The notes: generated from the letters alone by a model not told the origin. 64,000 bases of DNA from Phoronis australis (GCA_002633005.1 NMRA01000045.1:341131-405130), one strand, 5' to 3'; shown: positions 50,146 through 63,280, numbered from the stretch's first letter. Made by a program: numbers and translations.

Positions 50146-50262
50146 CCTACATGGTGCAGATACCTACATGGTGCAGATACCTACATGGTGCAGATACCTA
50201 CATGGTGCAGATACCTACATGGTGCAGATACCTACATGGTGCAGATACCTACATGGTGCAGA
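50146..50262. repeat. 17-bp minisatellite, 7 units
   Basis: Seven identical units of tacctacatggtgcaga (first lacking two bases), with no visible divergence, so recently expanded or homogenised. In F-spondin intron 3. Confidence 0.97.
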
Positions 50263-50989
50263 ATAGCCCTTATTTGTGTTTTAATGTCTTTTAAATTAAC
50301 ATTGATGTAAATGCCTACATTTCTTTCAAAATATTTTCTGATGGTAGTAGCTATGCTACAATACTGTGGCAAAGCATTAAAGTGGAACTTGCAGGCTAAT
50401 TCTTTGTCTCTGTGATTGACCAAATTAGAAACACAACATTGGGGCGGTGTGAATATGACGAATGTTGGAAATTGCTAAATGTTTTAAGAACGAGTTTTGT
50501 GGCAAAAATGATCCATCACTGAACCGTGTCCAGTAAGTATCGTGATGTGCATCAGGTACATCGTTTGTGCAGAGGTCACATATTTGCAGAATTTTGGTTT
50601 TCACATCACAAGTTGTCAGTAAAGACAACTGCGCTGTGTTTAGCATAAATTATGTTAAAATAGCATTGTCATTTAGTTCCTGCTATACATTAGTATACTT
50701 AGGAGCATGCAGTTTGATGCTACATATCTTTTATGAAACAAATAAGAAAATTTCACTTGGCCGCTATATTGTGTGCTCAATTGGTCAGATTTTGCCTGTT
50801 CATCATCAGTCCCCCTGCACATAATTCTAGGCCAGATCTTAGGCACATGCAGCTTAGGGTGAAAGTAGACAAATTACGTTGCAAAAATGCGCAATTTCGG
50901 ATTTTGACGTATGAGCTTAACTACACGCACACAGAATGTTCCTCTGTCCTGTGTGATCAGGAGGTAAAATCATTATTGATTAATTTCAG

Positions 50990-51063
50990 AGCTACCGTGG
51001 TTCAGCTACAAGACATTTGGTACAAGGATGATGGTGGTCTGACACTGGTGTTGTGTGAAGAAG
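50990..51063 (+). CDS. SPON1: F-spondin exon 4
   Basis: Acceptor ttaatttcag, donor GAAG|gtaaga, 74 nt. It encodes ATVVQLQDIWYKDDGGLTLV and LCEE, linking reeler and spondin_N domains as in other F-spondins (Y.D.G.LT..LCE). Confidence 0.92.
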
Positions 51064-52411
51064 GTAAGATGATTTGCCTGTTCTTGTCATCCTGTGTTTA
51101 CAATCCAAGCAGAACTTACCCTTGAGAAGCAACATTCCGGGGGGGGGGGGAGATTCGGATTACCTGACTGAGAAAGTTATAAACTATGTATCTAGTGAAG
51201 ATCATTTTGTTGTCCATTTGTGTGTGGCAATCTTTTTAAGCTCGAGGGAAGTTCTGTGAAATTTGGTGGTTATTGTATTTTGTGCAAAATTAATTGCAGT
51301 GTCATTTTTCCAAACCTTGCTTTAGTGCTTTAAATCATGATTTTCTACTTGTTATTTTTGTCAGCTGATGATCAATTTTTTTAATGCTTATTTTTGTTGA
51401 GTCTTCTAACAAAGTAAAATTCAACTCTTTTCGTTATTGTATGCTGAATAGGTGAAGAGTTATCATAGGTCCATGAATCGTGCAGCTTTTGGCTTAAAAA
51501 TAAAAATCGTCTTAAAGTTATATTGATTGCTGTTTCAGTAATATGACATTACCTGCAGACACTCTGTCTCGTACATGCATGAGCATTGAGTGTTTTGATT
51601 AAATTTTGCAACATGTCACAAAAAGAGTTGTGGAATAAAGGCAAGTTTTAAATTGATGAATCCTTGTTTTTGTAATTTTGTTTTTTTCCAATTGTTTGGA
51701 ATTGAAACTATGACAGCATTTTACAAGGTTATACAAAGTTTTGATATTTTCATGTTTCAGGCTTTTCTTCTTATAGAAGCAGAAACAGTTAGTGCTGATA
51801 AGAGTGTTTATTGTTTGTCATGTCTGGAACTAATGTGTGCTAGCTGTTGTCTGGCAATTGAAAGTCCCCTGTTGATACGGAGGGACAGGATGTTTACTTG
51901 AGCATCCATAAAATAAACTGTTAATTATGAAATATGGCTACTGTAAGTTTATTTTGATGTGTGCCAAGTGCACATTGTTTAGGCTGCAGTGTGTTGGTGT
52001 CAGAGCCAATTATTGTGAAATATCCCACAGACATCAGTGGTGGGGCTATTAAAACTTGCATATTCCCACACACAGAATTTGCTCCAAAGTTAATGGTCCT
52101 TTTAAAATATTAAAATATTTTAAGCGATAAATACATGAGTGCATGTTTTTCTGTTATTCGTCACTTTTCACAAGAATGGCATAACACTTAAAAAGAACAT
52201 TCAAAAGTTTTTCATTAAAAAGACAACTGTGATAAGCATTCTAATATATTTCTGTCTAATTTCCATTTCTTTTTAAAATATTTTTATTAGGGCTAACTCG
52301 AACACTAGGTGGGGCTCCCTCCGGCTGTGTTCCGCTGGGAGGCCAGACCCCACTAAGAGAAGCGAAATAACACGTCATCAAATTTGCGACATTATATGAT
52401 TCTGCATATAC

Positions 52412-52572
52412 CAGGGGCGGATCCAGGATTTTGAGTTAGGTGGGGCCAGGGCAGAGTATTAGGCAGAATTTTGCCCGTCAGACATTCGCATCCCCGAACT
52501 GCCAAATGGAATCTGGGAGAATTTTAGGGTTGGGGGCATGGCCTCCTTGGCCCCCCTCTAAATCTGCCAGTG
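52412..52572. mobile_element. MITE, CAGGGGC family, copy 3
   Basis: Starts CAGGGGCGGATCCAGG, ends CTAAATCTGCCAGTG, flanked by perfect 5-bp duplications TATAC (52407-52411 and 52573-52577). The most complete copy of the family in the window. Confidence 0.88.
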
Positions 52573-53079
52573 TATACTGCTTATATGATCCTGTCCGTTG
52601 TGTGGATGTAAAAATTACAGTTTAAATCCATGCAACTGGAATTTATAGCACAAGCTCAGAGTTGCAGCCTCAAATCAACACACAAGTTATATTTTCTGTT
52701 GATCTGTAAGTGTGCATGCGTTTCTTGTGCGCTAGTACTGTGTACTGGTCCTAAGCACAGTTAAGTCAAGTAGCTATTATGCCACCTATTGGAGGTGATT
52801 TATAAACTACTTCTGTTGTTTATATTATGTCTCCATCTGCAGTACACAAACCAAAAGTAAGGTAATCTGGCAAAATGTCTCCACTCTCATGACGAATGGA
52901 TGTAAACAAATCCAGTTTTCCCATGCTGACTTTCCATATAAAAGGTTATAGGGTGTTCTCTGAGCTTATTCTGAGTCCATACTTTGGTCTGATACTTTTG
53001 CCATTTATCTGTCGTACTTCTGACAAGTTTGATTTTGGCTATACGGCAAGCTCTCATAAACTCATCTATTGTCTTACAG

Positions 53080-53205
53080 TGGAGGTAGAAACGACAACCC
53101 CGCTCCCAGAATGCAATGCTTGTGGTGTTGCCAAGTACTCTCTTGAATTCCAAGGACTGTGGTCACGCCAGACACACCCCAAGGACTTCCCATCAGGACA
53201 CTATG
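53080..53205 (+). CDS. SPON1: F-spondin exon 5 (spondin_N start)
   Basis: Acceptor attgtcttacag, donor CTATG|gtagac, 126 nt. It encodes a short Thr-rich linker, then CNACGVAKYSLEFQGLWSR and THPKDFPSG, the hallmark start of the spondin_N domain (C.A...Y...F.G.WS...HP.D.P). Confidence 0.95.
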
Positions 53206-54518
53206 GTAGACTAATTGCAAGCAGTCATGTTATAGCCTGATAACAACCCATATCATACATAGGTTGTATAATGGGCACATTCTACAAAGCCATCTGAGGC
53301 ATAGTTGTTAAAGCATATGTTTTCCTATAGTTAATGGATACCAGCTGTTTTTTGTGCCTTTCATATGTAAAATGTGTTGAGTTCATGAAAGTTAATTGTT
53401 TTCCTCAAATTAAAGGTCATGTATTTGAATGAATGGGGATATACTGGGTGTCTCTAAAATGTTAACAGAGGTATTCTGAAATACGTGTACCAGCAAATGG
53501 TTTTGTGAGAAACTAAATGAGTGAATAATTATTCCGGGAATCTCACAGCAGGCTTAACAATGAATAAAAGTTAGGAAAAATGTTACAGCTGGTGCCAATT
53601 GCTGTTTTTAACACCAAACAACACCAATTGTACAGTTCCACTGCAGAGATCGAGGATTTTTCAAGAAAACTGATGTGCCAAGAATAAAACGGTTCTGTTA
53701 AAATATGACTTCTACATTTCTCAGTGTAAATTCTGTTCAGTTTGAACAGAGAATGCAGTAGTTGAAGGGGAAGTGCTCAATTTTTAGAACACACGAACAC
53801 TCTGGGAGTCTGAAAAAACATTCGTCGTTTCTTTGCACATTGGAGTCAGCTGTGACATTTTTTCCTTTTCCATATTTCTGTACCTTTCAAAATAAATTTC
53901 TGGTTTCTGAAATTAAGAAAACCACCTTTAATTTCCTCTAAAACTATTTCCTAGTATTCATTGTTAACTTTTTATTGCACCCTTTAGATACAATTAACAA
54001 AGTATGTCTGAAATTTGAGAAACTTATGCTTGCATTCCAAGTTAAAAAGTGTTTCTCAAAGTCGATATTGTGAGGAATTCAGTCTTTTGGATTGTCTCCA
54101 TTATTCCGTAAAACTGTATTATATTGACAATAGCCATAAATCTGAAGTATGTTTTGTAATGCTAGACCCTTGCAAGGTGTGGCCAGAAATCTTGGCTTAT
54201 CGAATGTGTTTACATAATTTGAATGTGTTTACATAATTTGTCTCAGTTTTTCATCCCAGCCTTGCCAACCAATTACTTCAGTGAGCCATTTTGTCAGTGT
54301 ATGCTGGTTTGACACATACTCACTGACACAAATTTTCATGATCTGGCCAAATTTGCAAGAAACTAGCCTTCTTAGCATAATCTCTAGTCACATGTCATTA
54401 TGGCAATAGTCACTTAGAGAATCAGTTTGATGCCTGTTGTTCAGTTCTCAAAATGTGGGACACCCTGTAAGTGCTTATCACCGCATTTATCCATCTCAAG
54501 ATTTTGGTTTGTTCCCAG

Positions 54519-54667
54519 AACCCCTCCTCCACTGGTCGAATATTGTGGGAGCATCGCACACTAGGGCTTACTCCATCTGGGAGTATGGTGGTTTATCTAC
54601 AAATGGTGTGAAGGAGGTGTGCGAACACGGACAAGTCCGGATCCTGGAGAGAGAAATATGGGGAAAT
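54519..54667 (+). CDS. SPON1: F-spondin exon 6 (spondin_N)
   Basis: Acceptor tttgttcccag, donor GGAAAT|gtaggt, 149 nt. It encodes HWSNIVGASHTRAYSIWEYG and NGVKEVCEHG, matching the spondin_N pattern HWS..IG.SH...Y..WE.G..AS.GV. The join to exon 5 makes a Glu codon. Confidence 0.95.
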
Positions 54668-56109
54668 GTAGGTGAATCCCAGCTGTAGGTGCTGAATAAA
54701 TTGTCGGTTGGTGTATAATTGTTATCATTTGTTTTTGTTATTGAAATGAAAAAGTTTTTAGTATATTTATCGATTTTATTTACACTGCCTCCTGAATGGT
54801 GTTTCATAGTGTTGTATTGTGTAGTGGAAGTTGCTTAGAAAGTCGGGTTCAGTTTGGAATCAATGATATCAGGTTTACAAGTGTTGTCTCTGATTGGTTC
54901 TTCTTGAACTATAGGTGGTATATTTTTTCCAGCTAAATTTCCCAAGTCCTCCAGTTTTGTGATTGGTATATTTCTTTTCTTGTGAATCGCATTCTCACAT
55001 GTCAATTACATCGTTTCAAAACTCGCATTTCAAAACAAAGAGGGCTTTTGGTCTTTAGCAAAGTTTTAACATTAAGGATAATTTTGTGAACATGTCTTCA
55101 GTCATTGTCAAAATCAAGTTGTTTTCTAATGCCCTGAATCATGAGAACTCTGAACGGAATGAGGATAAAAACCAAGACCAAACTGAAGATGTTTTAACCT
55201 GTTATAGCCCGTGGCAGGTATTTTATCCATCACCAGAGATGAAGAAAATAATTAAAGTAAAAGAGGCGTCATTTTGTCTTTTGTCCATGAGTCTCTACGA
55301 AGGATAATGCTCTGTTGTGGGTAATGCCTAAATTTCGTATCGGACATTGATCAAACTTTCAGAAAAGTATTTGTAAAGTACTTAAGTGTATTTTGCAATT
55401 CAATCTTAATTTTCTAGAATTTTGACCTCCTTTCTTTTCACACATCGGTATAGCGAAATGCTCTTCTGTGTGAAAGTACATTTCAATTAGGATTTTGTCC
55501 AACCTTTGACAATAGTATGATTGTAAAGTGCCATTTAGATAATCTAACTATTACATCAGTACAGCAAGTTTAACACAATGGCAAATGTTGAATGTTTTGA
55601 TTCAATTAGCAATGTGTACAAAAAACGAATCTTGAAATTAGGCAAATTATATCTCCTTGTTTCTTCTTGTTTATTGGTTGAAATGAAGCTCAAAGTTATT
55701 ATGATTTAGCTTTGTGAGCTACGTCGTTCTGAATTTATCTTGCTATGAAGTCAGCTATTTTTTACCTGTTGAAGCTGCACTCAGTAAGAATGTGCTTGAA
55801 AAATACATGGGATTTTTTACACCAATTTTCTTGCGGCAACGGCACTGGTATTCCACTTCATTGATTCTGCCTAGGTCACAGCTCAATAGACCAATTGTAT
55901 TGGGTCACAAACCAGCCAAGTGTCGTGTGAAGTTCTTGTCATGAGTCATTAGCAAAAACGTATCGTTTGTCTATACATATGGTGGGTAAATATAATGCAT
56001 CCTAATAACGAACCTGTGGGGAGTGAAGGCATTATGAGAGTGGAAACCATGAAGTAGCGAGAATGTGTTAGAAACAAGATCCACTGACCTTGACATTGTT
56101 GGTTGCTAG

Positions 56110-56260
56110 GCAAAAGATGTTCGTACTGTTATCATAACACCAGGCTTATGGGGTGTGACAGAGATTGTGAAGAAAGCCACAGCTAGATTCAGTGTCGACA
56201 AGAAGAATCATCTGATGTCCCTGGTTACCATGTTGGGCCCCAGTCCTGACTGGTGTACTG
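56110..56260 (+). CDS. SPON1: F-spondin exon 7 (spondin_N)
   Basis: Acceptor tgttggttgctag, donor TACTG|gtatgt, 151 nt. It encodes ...ATARFSVDKKNHLMSLVTML and GPSPDWCTG; the HLMSL.TM.GPSPDW block is the most conserved signature of the domain. A minisatellite begins within a few bases of the donor. Confidence 0.95.
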
Positions 56261-56269
56261 GTATGTGGT

Positions 56270-56755
56270 CATCGCTAGTGCTTACAGTTGGTATAGCAAT
56301 GTCTTACAACAGGTCCAGCTACTGCTTACTGTAGGTTCAACTAGTGCTTACCGTAGGTTCAGCTAGTGCTTACCGTAGGTTCAACTAGTGCTTACCGTAG
56401 GTTCAACTAGTGCTTACCGTAGGTTCAGGTAGTGCTTACAGTAGGTCCTGCTAGTGCTTACAGTAGGTTCAGCTTGTGCTATCAGTAGGTCCAATTAGGG
56501 CTTACAGTAGGTTCAGCTGGTGCTTACAATAGGTCTAACTACTGCTTACCGTAGGTCCAACTAGTGCTTAGTGTAGGTTCAACTAGTGCTTACATTTGAT
56601 CAAACTGGTGGTTACAGTAGGTCCAGCTACTGCTTACAGTTGGTCCAGCTACTGCTTACAGTAGGTCCAGCTAGTTAGTGCTTACAGTAGGTTCAGCTTG
56701 TGCTATCTGTAGGTCCAACTAGGGCTTACAGTAGGCCCAACTACTGCCTGTAGTT
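56270..56755. repeat. 22-bp degenerate minisatellite
   Basis: About 21 diverged units of gtaggttcaactagtgcttacc, starting about 10 bases after exon 7. Many units contain GTAGGT (donor-like) and TTACAG (acceptor-like) hexamers. Confidence 0.93.
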
Positions 56756-57704
56756 GCGAAGGCCCACGACTTGCTAATTTAGGACATGATATGGTGGAAA
56801 AGTTAAATTTTATTTTCCATATTTTTTAAAAAAAATATGTAGCATCAAATTAATGTTTTACCATGTTCAAGTTCAGTGCTGTAGCTACCATCAGAAAAAT
56901 ATTTTGAAAATTTGTGGACTTTCATAAAGCATAAGGAGACCTTGTGAAACTAAAACAGGGTAATTGTGGTTATTATTTTTGTCTGAAATTGGTAAAATTT
57001 TACCACGATACCAAACTTGAAACACTTTTTTGAAATTAAACAATTATTTGCCTTGCTCCAAGTAATGTTTCCAAATTCATGTGATGTGTTTGGTCGGTAC
57101 TCAAGCAGAGTCTCTTGTAAATTTCCGGTGGTCATGGACACTACTAGTGTGAAGTCGCAGATTGTACCTCAATGTCCAGCACTCTATATTGCCCAGTTCT
57201 TATAAACAAAACTTTTCGCTTGATAACCGAGATACTGGTATAAAAACTCAAGTCACATTTGTAGCTAATAGAATGTGCAAAAATAAATCCCCAAGTTTTG
57301 CGCAAGTTTTAGTTACAGCAGATGTTAAGTTGATCTCTATAAAAAAAATTTCAGACAAAATGTCTTGATCGTGTTATTGCAATCTTATTTTCTTGCACAC
57401 CATATGCTTTTTTAGTGATCGTAGATTCAAAAACCGTGCCATATTATTGATTGACATTCAGGGTTTAAAAGATATCTGAAAAAACTGGAACCACTGTTAA
57501 CAATCGTGATCAGTTACCTCCAGTAGTTGCTTTTAGTTTAGTAATGAAGCTTTGCATGGATCTTATTGTTTGTGCAGCCTTGCAGTAACTATTGAAGTGG
57601 AAAGTGAAAAAACCTTGTCAACTTGATAACGTGTTGTAAGAAAAACAGTCTTATCGCTTGATTTTTCTTTTGTCAATCATACACCTTGTATAATTGTTTT
57701 TCAG

Positions 57705-57811
57705 GTGTGAGCAATCTCAACTTATGTTTGCCCAATGGTACCTGGGCGGGAGATCAGGACATTCCACTCTACCCATGGGATGCTGGAACTGACAGTGGCA
57801 TTACATATATA
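57705..57811 (+). CDS. SPON1: F-spondin exon 8 (spondin_N end)
   Basis: Acceptor gtttttcag, donor ACATATATA|gtcagt, 107 nt. It encodes SNLNLCLPNGTWAGDQDIPL and YPWDAGTDSGITYI; PWDAGTDSG is a conserved spondin_N motif with acidic residues implicated in metal binding in known structures. The gtcagt donor is weaker than its neighbours but restores the expected join to SPN. Confidence 0.92.
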
Positions 57812-58148
57812 GTCAGTGTTCAGGAAAGACTTTTGTCAGTCATTTAGGTGTCGCAGCTTTTATTTTATGATCACTTGATTTGTTGCTCACACAAATCTCT
57901 ATACATATCGTTACTCGAGCATTTCCTCATGTTAGCTACATTTTTGCGGCAACATTTGACGTTCTTTATTTTCTGAAGCCAATCAGTACTCCAAGAAAAC
58001 TTTGTCTTTGTTTTTGTCTAAAACATAATTATGTAAGGTTGACCTGTGTGCTATACCCAAAATATGTGTATTAGTACTAAAATTCGGCTTGTAGCACTAA
58101 GTACCCATTGACAGCAAGCCAGTAGGCTAGTGTGTCATAGACACGATA

Positions 58149-58968
58149 AGGGCTGTTCCAGTAAAATCCGTGTGGCAGGGGGGGGGGACGGCAGTAGAAA
58201 TAAAAATTCATGGGTGGTGGTCTTCAGAAAAAAAAATTATGGGTGGTCGTTCCTGTATTAAAGAAGTGATGCATTAAAAATGGGTGGTATTTTTTGACCT
58301 GTTAATGTTGACAGGTTGGATACTTCAGCCGTGTAAACTCAAAAAAATGCAATTGGCATATATCCTAACTTATCCCAATACAAAAAAGCCCATATTGCCA
58401 GTGAACAGAGTGCAATATGTTCACTAAGCCGTTAATCAGGTCATGGGCAACTTGATTTGAGCCAACTGTCTGCAGTCCTATTGAATTGAAAAGTTATGCA
58501 ACACTAAACTGGTGTTAATATAAGAAAATTGATGATTTTTAAATAAAAAGTATGAGGAGTAAGATAAACAAGTTCCAATATTCACTTGACATAGAAGTAT
58601 AAAAGAGTTCGTGAAGACAGTTTGAGATTCATAGATCCTTATAATTGAAAAAATGTTCATTGAAATTATAGACGCATGGTGAACAGAGACACCTGGTGGC
58701 TGCCAAAAGTATTGCCCACAGGCTACTTTAGTTTTTGACAATATTGGACAAGACAACTAGTTCTTGTCTGTCAATCATCTAATTTCTTAACAGGTCCTCC
58801 TGGAGGCAATTTGTTTGTAAGTGTTGGATTTTATATTTTAACCTATTAAAAATAATTTAAAAATTATGGGTCATGGGTTGGAGAAATAAATGAAAAATAT
58901 GGGTGGTGGGTACAAAATAAAGGTGCCTTCCCCCCCCCTCCCATACAGATTTTGCTGGAACAGCCCTA
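58149..58968. mobile_element. TIR element with GGGCTGTTCCAG ends
   Basis: Left end AGGGCTGTTCCAGTAAAATC followed by a poly-G run pairs with a right end of a poly-C run followed by TTTTGCTGGAACAGCCCT. About 820 bp. Inside are 'atgggtggt' repeats near both ends. No ORF. In F-spondin intron 8. Confidence 0.8.
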
Positions 58969-59259
58969 AGTGGAAAGTTGAATGGAAGGCTTGCTGGTTT
59001 TTGATTTAGAATTACGTTTTCGGTTCATAAATCTTGCAGCAACATCCTGGTAATTAGCTATTTTGCATTTTCACTCTGATGAAGCAGTTTTGGTGTTACA
59101 CATATCTGGTAAGATATGATAACTTTTGTTTCCCTATAAAGTTTGCTAAATACCTCTACCCTATTAAATCAAAAAATCTATTTGGGAATTCTTGTCAAGG
59201 TTTTGATAAATAGCTTTTGTCAACTTCACGTATAGTGACGATTCATTCTGATATTCCAG

Positions 59260-59491
59260 TCGCCAAATCTTCCCACAATCCCTCGTGCTCCCATTCAGCC
59301 AATCACCAACACTCGACCAGATAATCCTCGCGCTCCTTTCTACGGTAAGCACCCCGTGAAGCCAGTGGCGATTCTGCGAATACGCCGCCTGCCCCCTCGT
59401 GGCCCAGCGTGTGAAGAAGATGATGGCGAGGTGTTTTCCAGTGGATTTGGTGGCGTTAGTGACATGGAAAAGAAGATCATGATGGATAAAG
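59260..59491 (+). CDS. SPON1: F-spondin exon 9 (linker before TSP1 repeats)
   Basis: Acceptor tgatattccag, donor AAAG|gtttgt, 232 nt (77 codons plus one base). It starts SPNLPTIPRAPIQPIT, a conserved SPN.PT.P..PI..IT motif ending spondin_N, continues with PFYGKHPVKPVA and basic RIRRLPPRG, and ends in an acidic, low-complexity linker (CEEDDGEV). Confidence 0.92.
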
Positions 59492-60190
59492 GTTTGTAGT
59501 CTCATCCTATTGAAGCTAAATTTGAAATTTTTTTTTTGAATTTTTTCTTTGCCAACTGTCAGGTGTGAGATCCTCTTCCCAGTGCCAAATAGATTTTGAG
59601 AAAACTGGAAAATTAATGTGCACTAACGAAAAAGGCTATAAAATCATATTTGTTAACTGAAACTTGAAAATTCTATATGGTTCTGAATGGTTACGTATGT
59701 CATCTGACAGTTGAAACTGCTTCTGTGTATATACGTATAACATGGTCGACATAATATCTAGCTGCCACAGGTTTGATTCCAAATTTGAGATTAGGCAACA
59801 CCAATGAATTTTAAGAAAAAAATCTTTCAACAGGTTTTTCTGTTGGATGATAAACTAAGATAAAGTGGTTGTATGATGCCGTAAACTGTTATTAGCGCTC
59901 CAGTTTGTACATAAAAAATAGACTATCTGGGGACAGGTACTTAAGTTTGTCATTCGCATTCAGGTGGGTTGCATGTGAAGTCCACTTTTTGGCAGTAGGA
60001 AAGGTAGGCGGGGGGATTATAGTGCAGTGCTCTGGTATGCAGACTTTCTGTTCTGTATGCATGCAGAACTAAGTTTTGCCCCGTGTAGACTCTTTGGAAC
60101 GGGCTCTTCCTTTACGCTCGCCCAATGTGCAGTAAGTAGACAGGTGACAGGCACAAAGGGTCGTGCTTCTCCTGTCTATTGCTAAACATT

Positions 60191-61830
60191 GACCCCTTAA
60201 AAGGGAACTGTAATTTATTCTGAATAAATTCTGGATAGTTTTCTATGAATTGTTAATTAATTTCACAAATAATTCAACACCAAAAATTAAACTTATATTC
60301 TCTAACGAAGCTAAAAAATTATCGGCTTGGAGCGCTGCTTAGTCTCGTGACGTATTTGGCGGGGGCAAAGTCATTGTCCTATGTTAGCGTGCAATCAAGT
60401 AGCGTTTTTCATATTGTCGGAATAAGAAATTTTAGTGTGAAATGTCGGGTCACCAGGGATACCTGTTTGAGCCGAGGCAACACAAAGTGATACCCAGTCA
60501 TCGTCATCGTCAGACGAAAATTTGCCGGTGCAACTGGTGTCAGTGACTGTGCCGAGGGCAATGTGGACTCTAGCCATCCAGTCAGCCAGCTGTCAGCCAA
60601 TACTCCGGCAGCTCTGTAAACTTGAAGGGTTGGTAAGTTACCTACTGTAGCTGTATGAAGACTATCGTACCACTGTGTGTTGAGCTCCGTTAACCCCGAA
60701 ATTTCAGACAGCCGTTGACTACCCGGGTATAGTTGACTCAGTTATGCTCGTCACCTCGTCGTAAAACTTAGGCTACATCAACATATAAAGCTAACGGACC
60801 GGCGGGGGCGCATGCAAAATCTGGTATAGTCACCCGACACTCCCATTGTTCGTTGCAGCCGTTTAAATGGAAAACAATCAAATAAACGTCATTTGGTAGC
60901 ATAATTTGCCGCCTTTTTAACAAAGAAGTGTGTCGTCCGTTTCAAGAACAGCACGCTCGTGACACGGCGCACGCGCCATTTCATAAAAATTTGAGACGTC
61001 TTTCGGGACATGATAACAGCTTCGCAGCACCAAGGTTGTTCTAAAATTCGGTTTGCTGATGTAAAAATACTAAAAACTTGAAACAAAATGAAACAAGCTC
61101 CGATAATTTGTTATAACATGTACGCAACCTAGGTACCGTCAGCGACGAACACTTGATAAAAGAATCAGGGGGAAAAGAAACTGGTAAAGGTCAGGTGACG
61201 TAATCGCAAAAAGCCGAGAACACATCACAATTTTACTAGCAGCAGCCGATGAACGATCGCTAACATTTCCAACACCGGTAAATACAGAAGTTAGTTTACT
61301 CTAGGAACCTGGTTCCTAGGTTTACTAGGATGACTTAGTTTTAATGACATTTATTGAGTCGGATTTTATTTGTACATTTTTACCCATATCGGCTAAAACC
61401 TGTAGTCCCATATCTACACTGAGCTTTGGGCCAAGGCTTGGGTAACCCGGCGATGGTATGCGATGACCATCCGTTTAGAAGACGCCTTTTTCGAAGAGTT
61501 TGAGCAACCAGGTGCCCTACAAAAAGGCATAGCGAACCTTTTACAGCACTGTGGCAAACAATAAAAATAAGGACGATTGATACAATGATAAATTACGATG
61601 TAAACTCTTCAAATATGACATAAGCAATGAATGTGTAAAGCAGCCGATACCCCGCCGTTCACGTCACTGACGCATCAGCCAATCAGCGATCGCTTTCAGA
61701 ATTCAGTGTTTTGACCATGAATTCGAATTGGCTTTAGTTTGGCATGCAAGTCAGGCAAATGTGAGTTTTATTTGTATGTTTGAACCGATTAACTGCAACA
61801 TTATTTTGACTACAGTCCCCTTTTAAGGTC
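60191..61830. mobile_element. 1.64-kb TIR element, family of the 5.6-kb repeat
   Basis: Ends GACCCCTTAAAAGGGAACTG and, in reverse complement, GACCTTAAAAGGGGACTGTAG. Further in, both arms share 'GTGACGT...GGCGGGG' at matching distances, so the inverted repeats are long and diverged. The interior (60636-61440) is homologous to the fold-back repeat at 5.6-6.4 kb. No transposase is seen. It ends 57 bases before F-spondin exon 10. Confidence 0.75.
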
Positions 61831-61887
61831 GCTACACTTGTTTGGTCCATGGTGTTTGCTCCCCTATATATACTTCGTGTCTTGCAG

Positions 61888-62268
61888 AGTTAATGATGAA
61901 ATGTAGGACATCAAACTGGACCGAGTGGAGTGACTGCTCCGTTACTTGCGGCATTGGCATGAGATTTCGTATGCGCCAATACCTCATGCCTGGTGTCGAC
62001 TCCATGTGTGGATTGACACTCAAGGAAACCGATAGGTGCATAGCGCCAGAAAATGAATGCGAAGACGCTGGAACTATTTGCGCCTCGACACCATTTTCTG
62101 ACTGGTCACCATGCTCAGTCACTTGTGGACTAGGGGTCACCATGAGACAGCGTCATTTTCTCAATCCCATGGGTAAACTGAAGTGCAACAAGCAACTTGT
62201 GGAGAAAAAGTTGTGTGTTGCTACAGTGGAAAGCTGTGCCGCGGCAGAGAAGGGAAAGGACTGGGCTG
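61888..62268 (+). CDS. SPON1: F-spondin exon 10 (TSP1 repeats 1 and 2)
   Basis: Acceptor gtgtcttgcag, donor GGGCTG|gtattt, 381 nt. One exon encodes two thrombospondin type 1 repeats. The first has WTEWSDCSVTCGIGMRFRMR, with a C-mannosylation motif WxxW and the O-fucosylation motif CSVTCG. The second has FSDWSPCSVTCGLG and again CSVTCG. Each shows six Cys. Vertebrate F-spondin has six such repeats, so more exons are expected to the right of the window. Confidence 0.95.
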
Positions 62269-63280
62269 GTATTTCTCATTTTTCAGTAAACACCTTAATT
62301 TTTGTAATAAATCGAATAAAATTAGAAATAGGAAAATTGAAAATAGATGACCTGCCAATTTTCTTATCAAGCAATTGATTTTTCTTGTAAATGTCTGTAG
62401 TTAACTTGAAGTGTGGTTTGATCTGATGGCGTTTTTCATTTCCTGTGAAAGGGTAAAAAGCCCATACCTTCTGTTAAAATCCAACATTCGATGCTGGTCA
62501 CTTGCTGTTATAAAATCAATTTAATTTGTTCCTTGCTCAGATTGGGGTTGATTTCAAGGCTTGAGAAGAGTCACTATTGCTTTCAACCAGGTTGTAAATT
62601 GTGCAGATGATGCGCATGCTACAATCGCCACATTAACACTGTGTGGTGCTCAGTTAAAGGATTTTATTGTAGTTTCANTCCGTCTTGCCACAGTTAGTGA
62701 GTTGTGTGTGTAAACGGCCGCTTGACACAGATCAATTTGCTCCGTGTCAGTTGCACCGGGCCAAAAGTTGATGTCTAAACGGGACTACAATAGACTATCT
62801 AGATTGGAAACCGCTGTAGTATGGAGTTGAAACTGTAGAGGGAAATTGGTGAGAATCAGCCCGACATTTATAACACAGAGCCAATGTAGATAGGACGCGT
62901 GAGAGGTATTATTGTTGTGTACAAATTCCTGTTGCGCGGAGCAATGAGCTATATATCTCATTGGTGCGGAGTACGCTGGTCGTGTAGACGGAGAGACGTC
63001 CTGAGTGTTACGAGACATTGTTCTAAGTTACATACTTATTGTCGAATCACCTGTTAGGTAGCTACAGTCACCTGATATGAACCCTTTGCTGGGACAAAGC
63101 GCGGTAAGTAGTCTGTGTATATAAGGCTAGCTTGGGGAGGTTCATACGCGGTCTGATCCGCACAGTTATTTAATTTGAGCTTCTGGCATAGCACTGAAGT
63201 TTGACACCTTGCCGAATTGCAGTACTCAAACATCAGGATACAGACCCGTGGCAAAAATTATTTGGGGGGGGGGGAATTTA
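62269..63280. other. SPON1: F-spondin intron 10, no exon seen
   Basis: No further TSP1 exon is recognisable before the window ends. A single N lies at about 62680. Short reverse frames here have no domains. Confidence 0.6.

Noticed and set aside
50146-50262. CRISPR-like array
   Set aside because: The units are directly adjacent with no unique spacers, and the genome is eukaryotic; it is a minisatellite.
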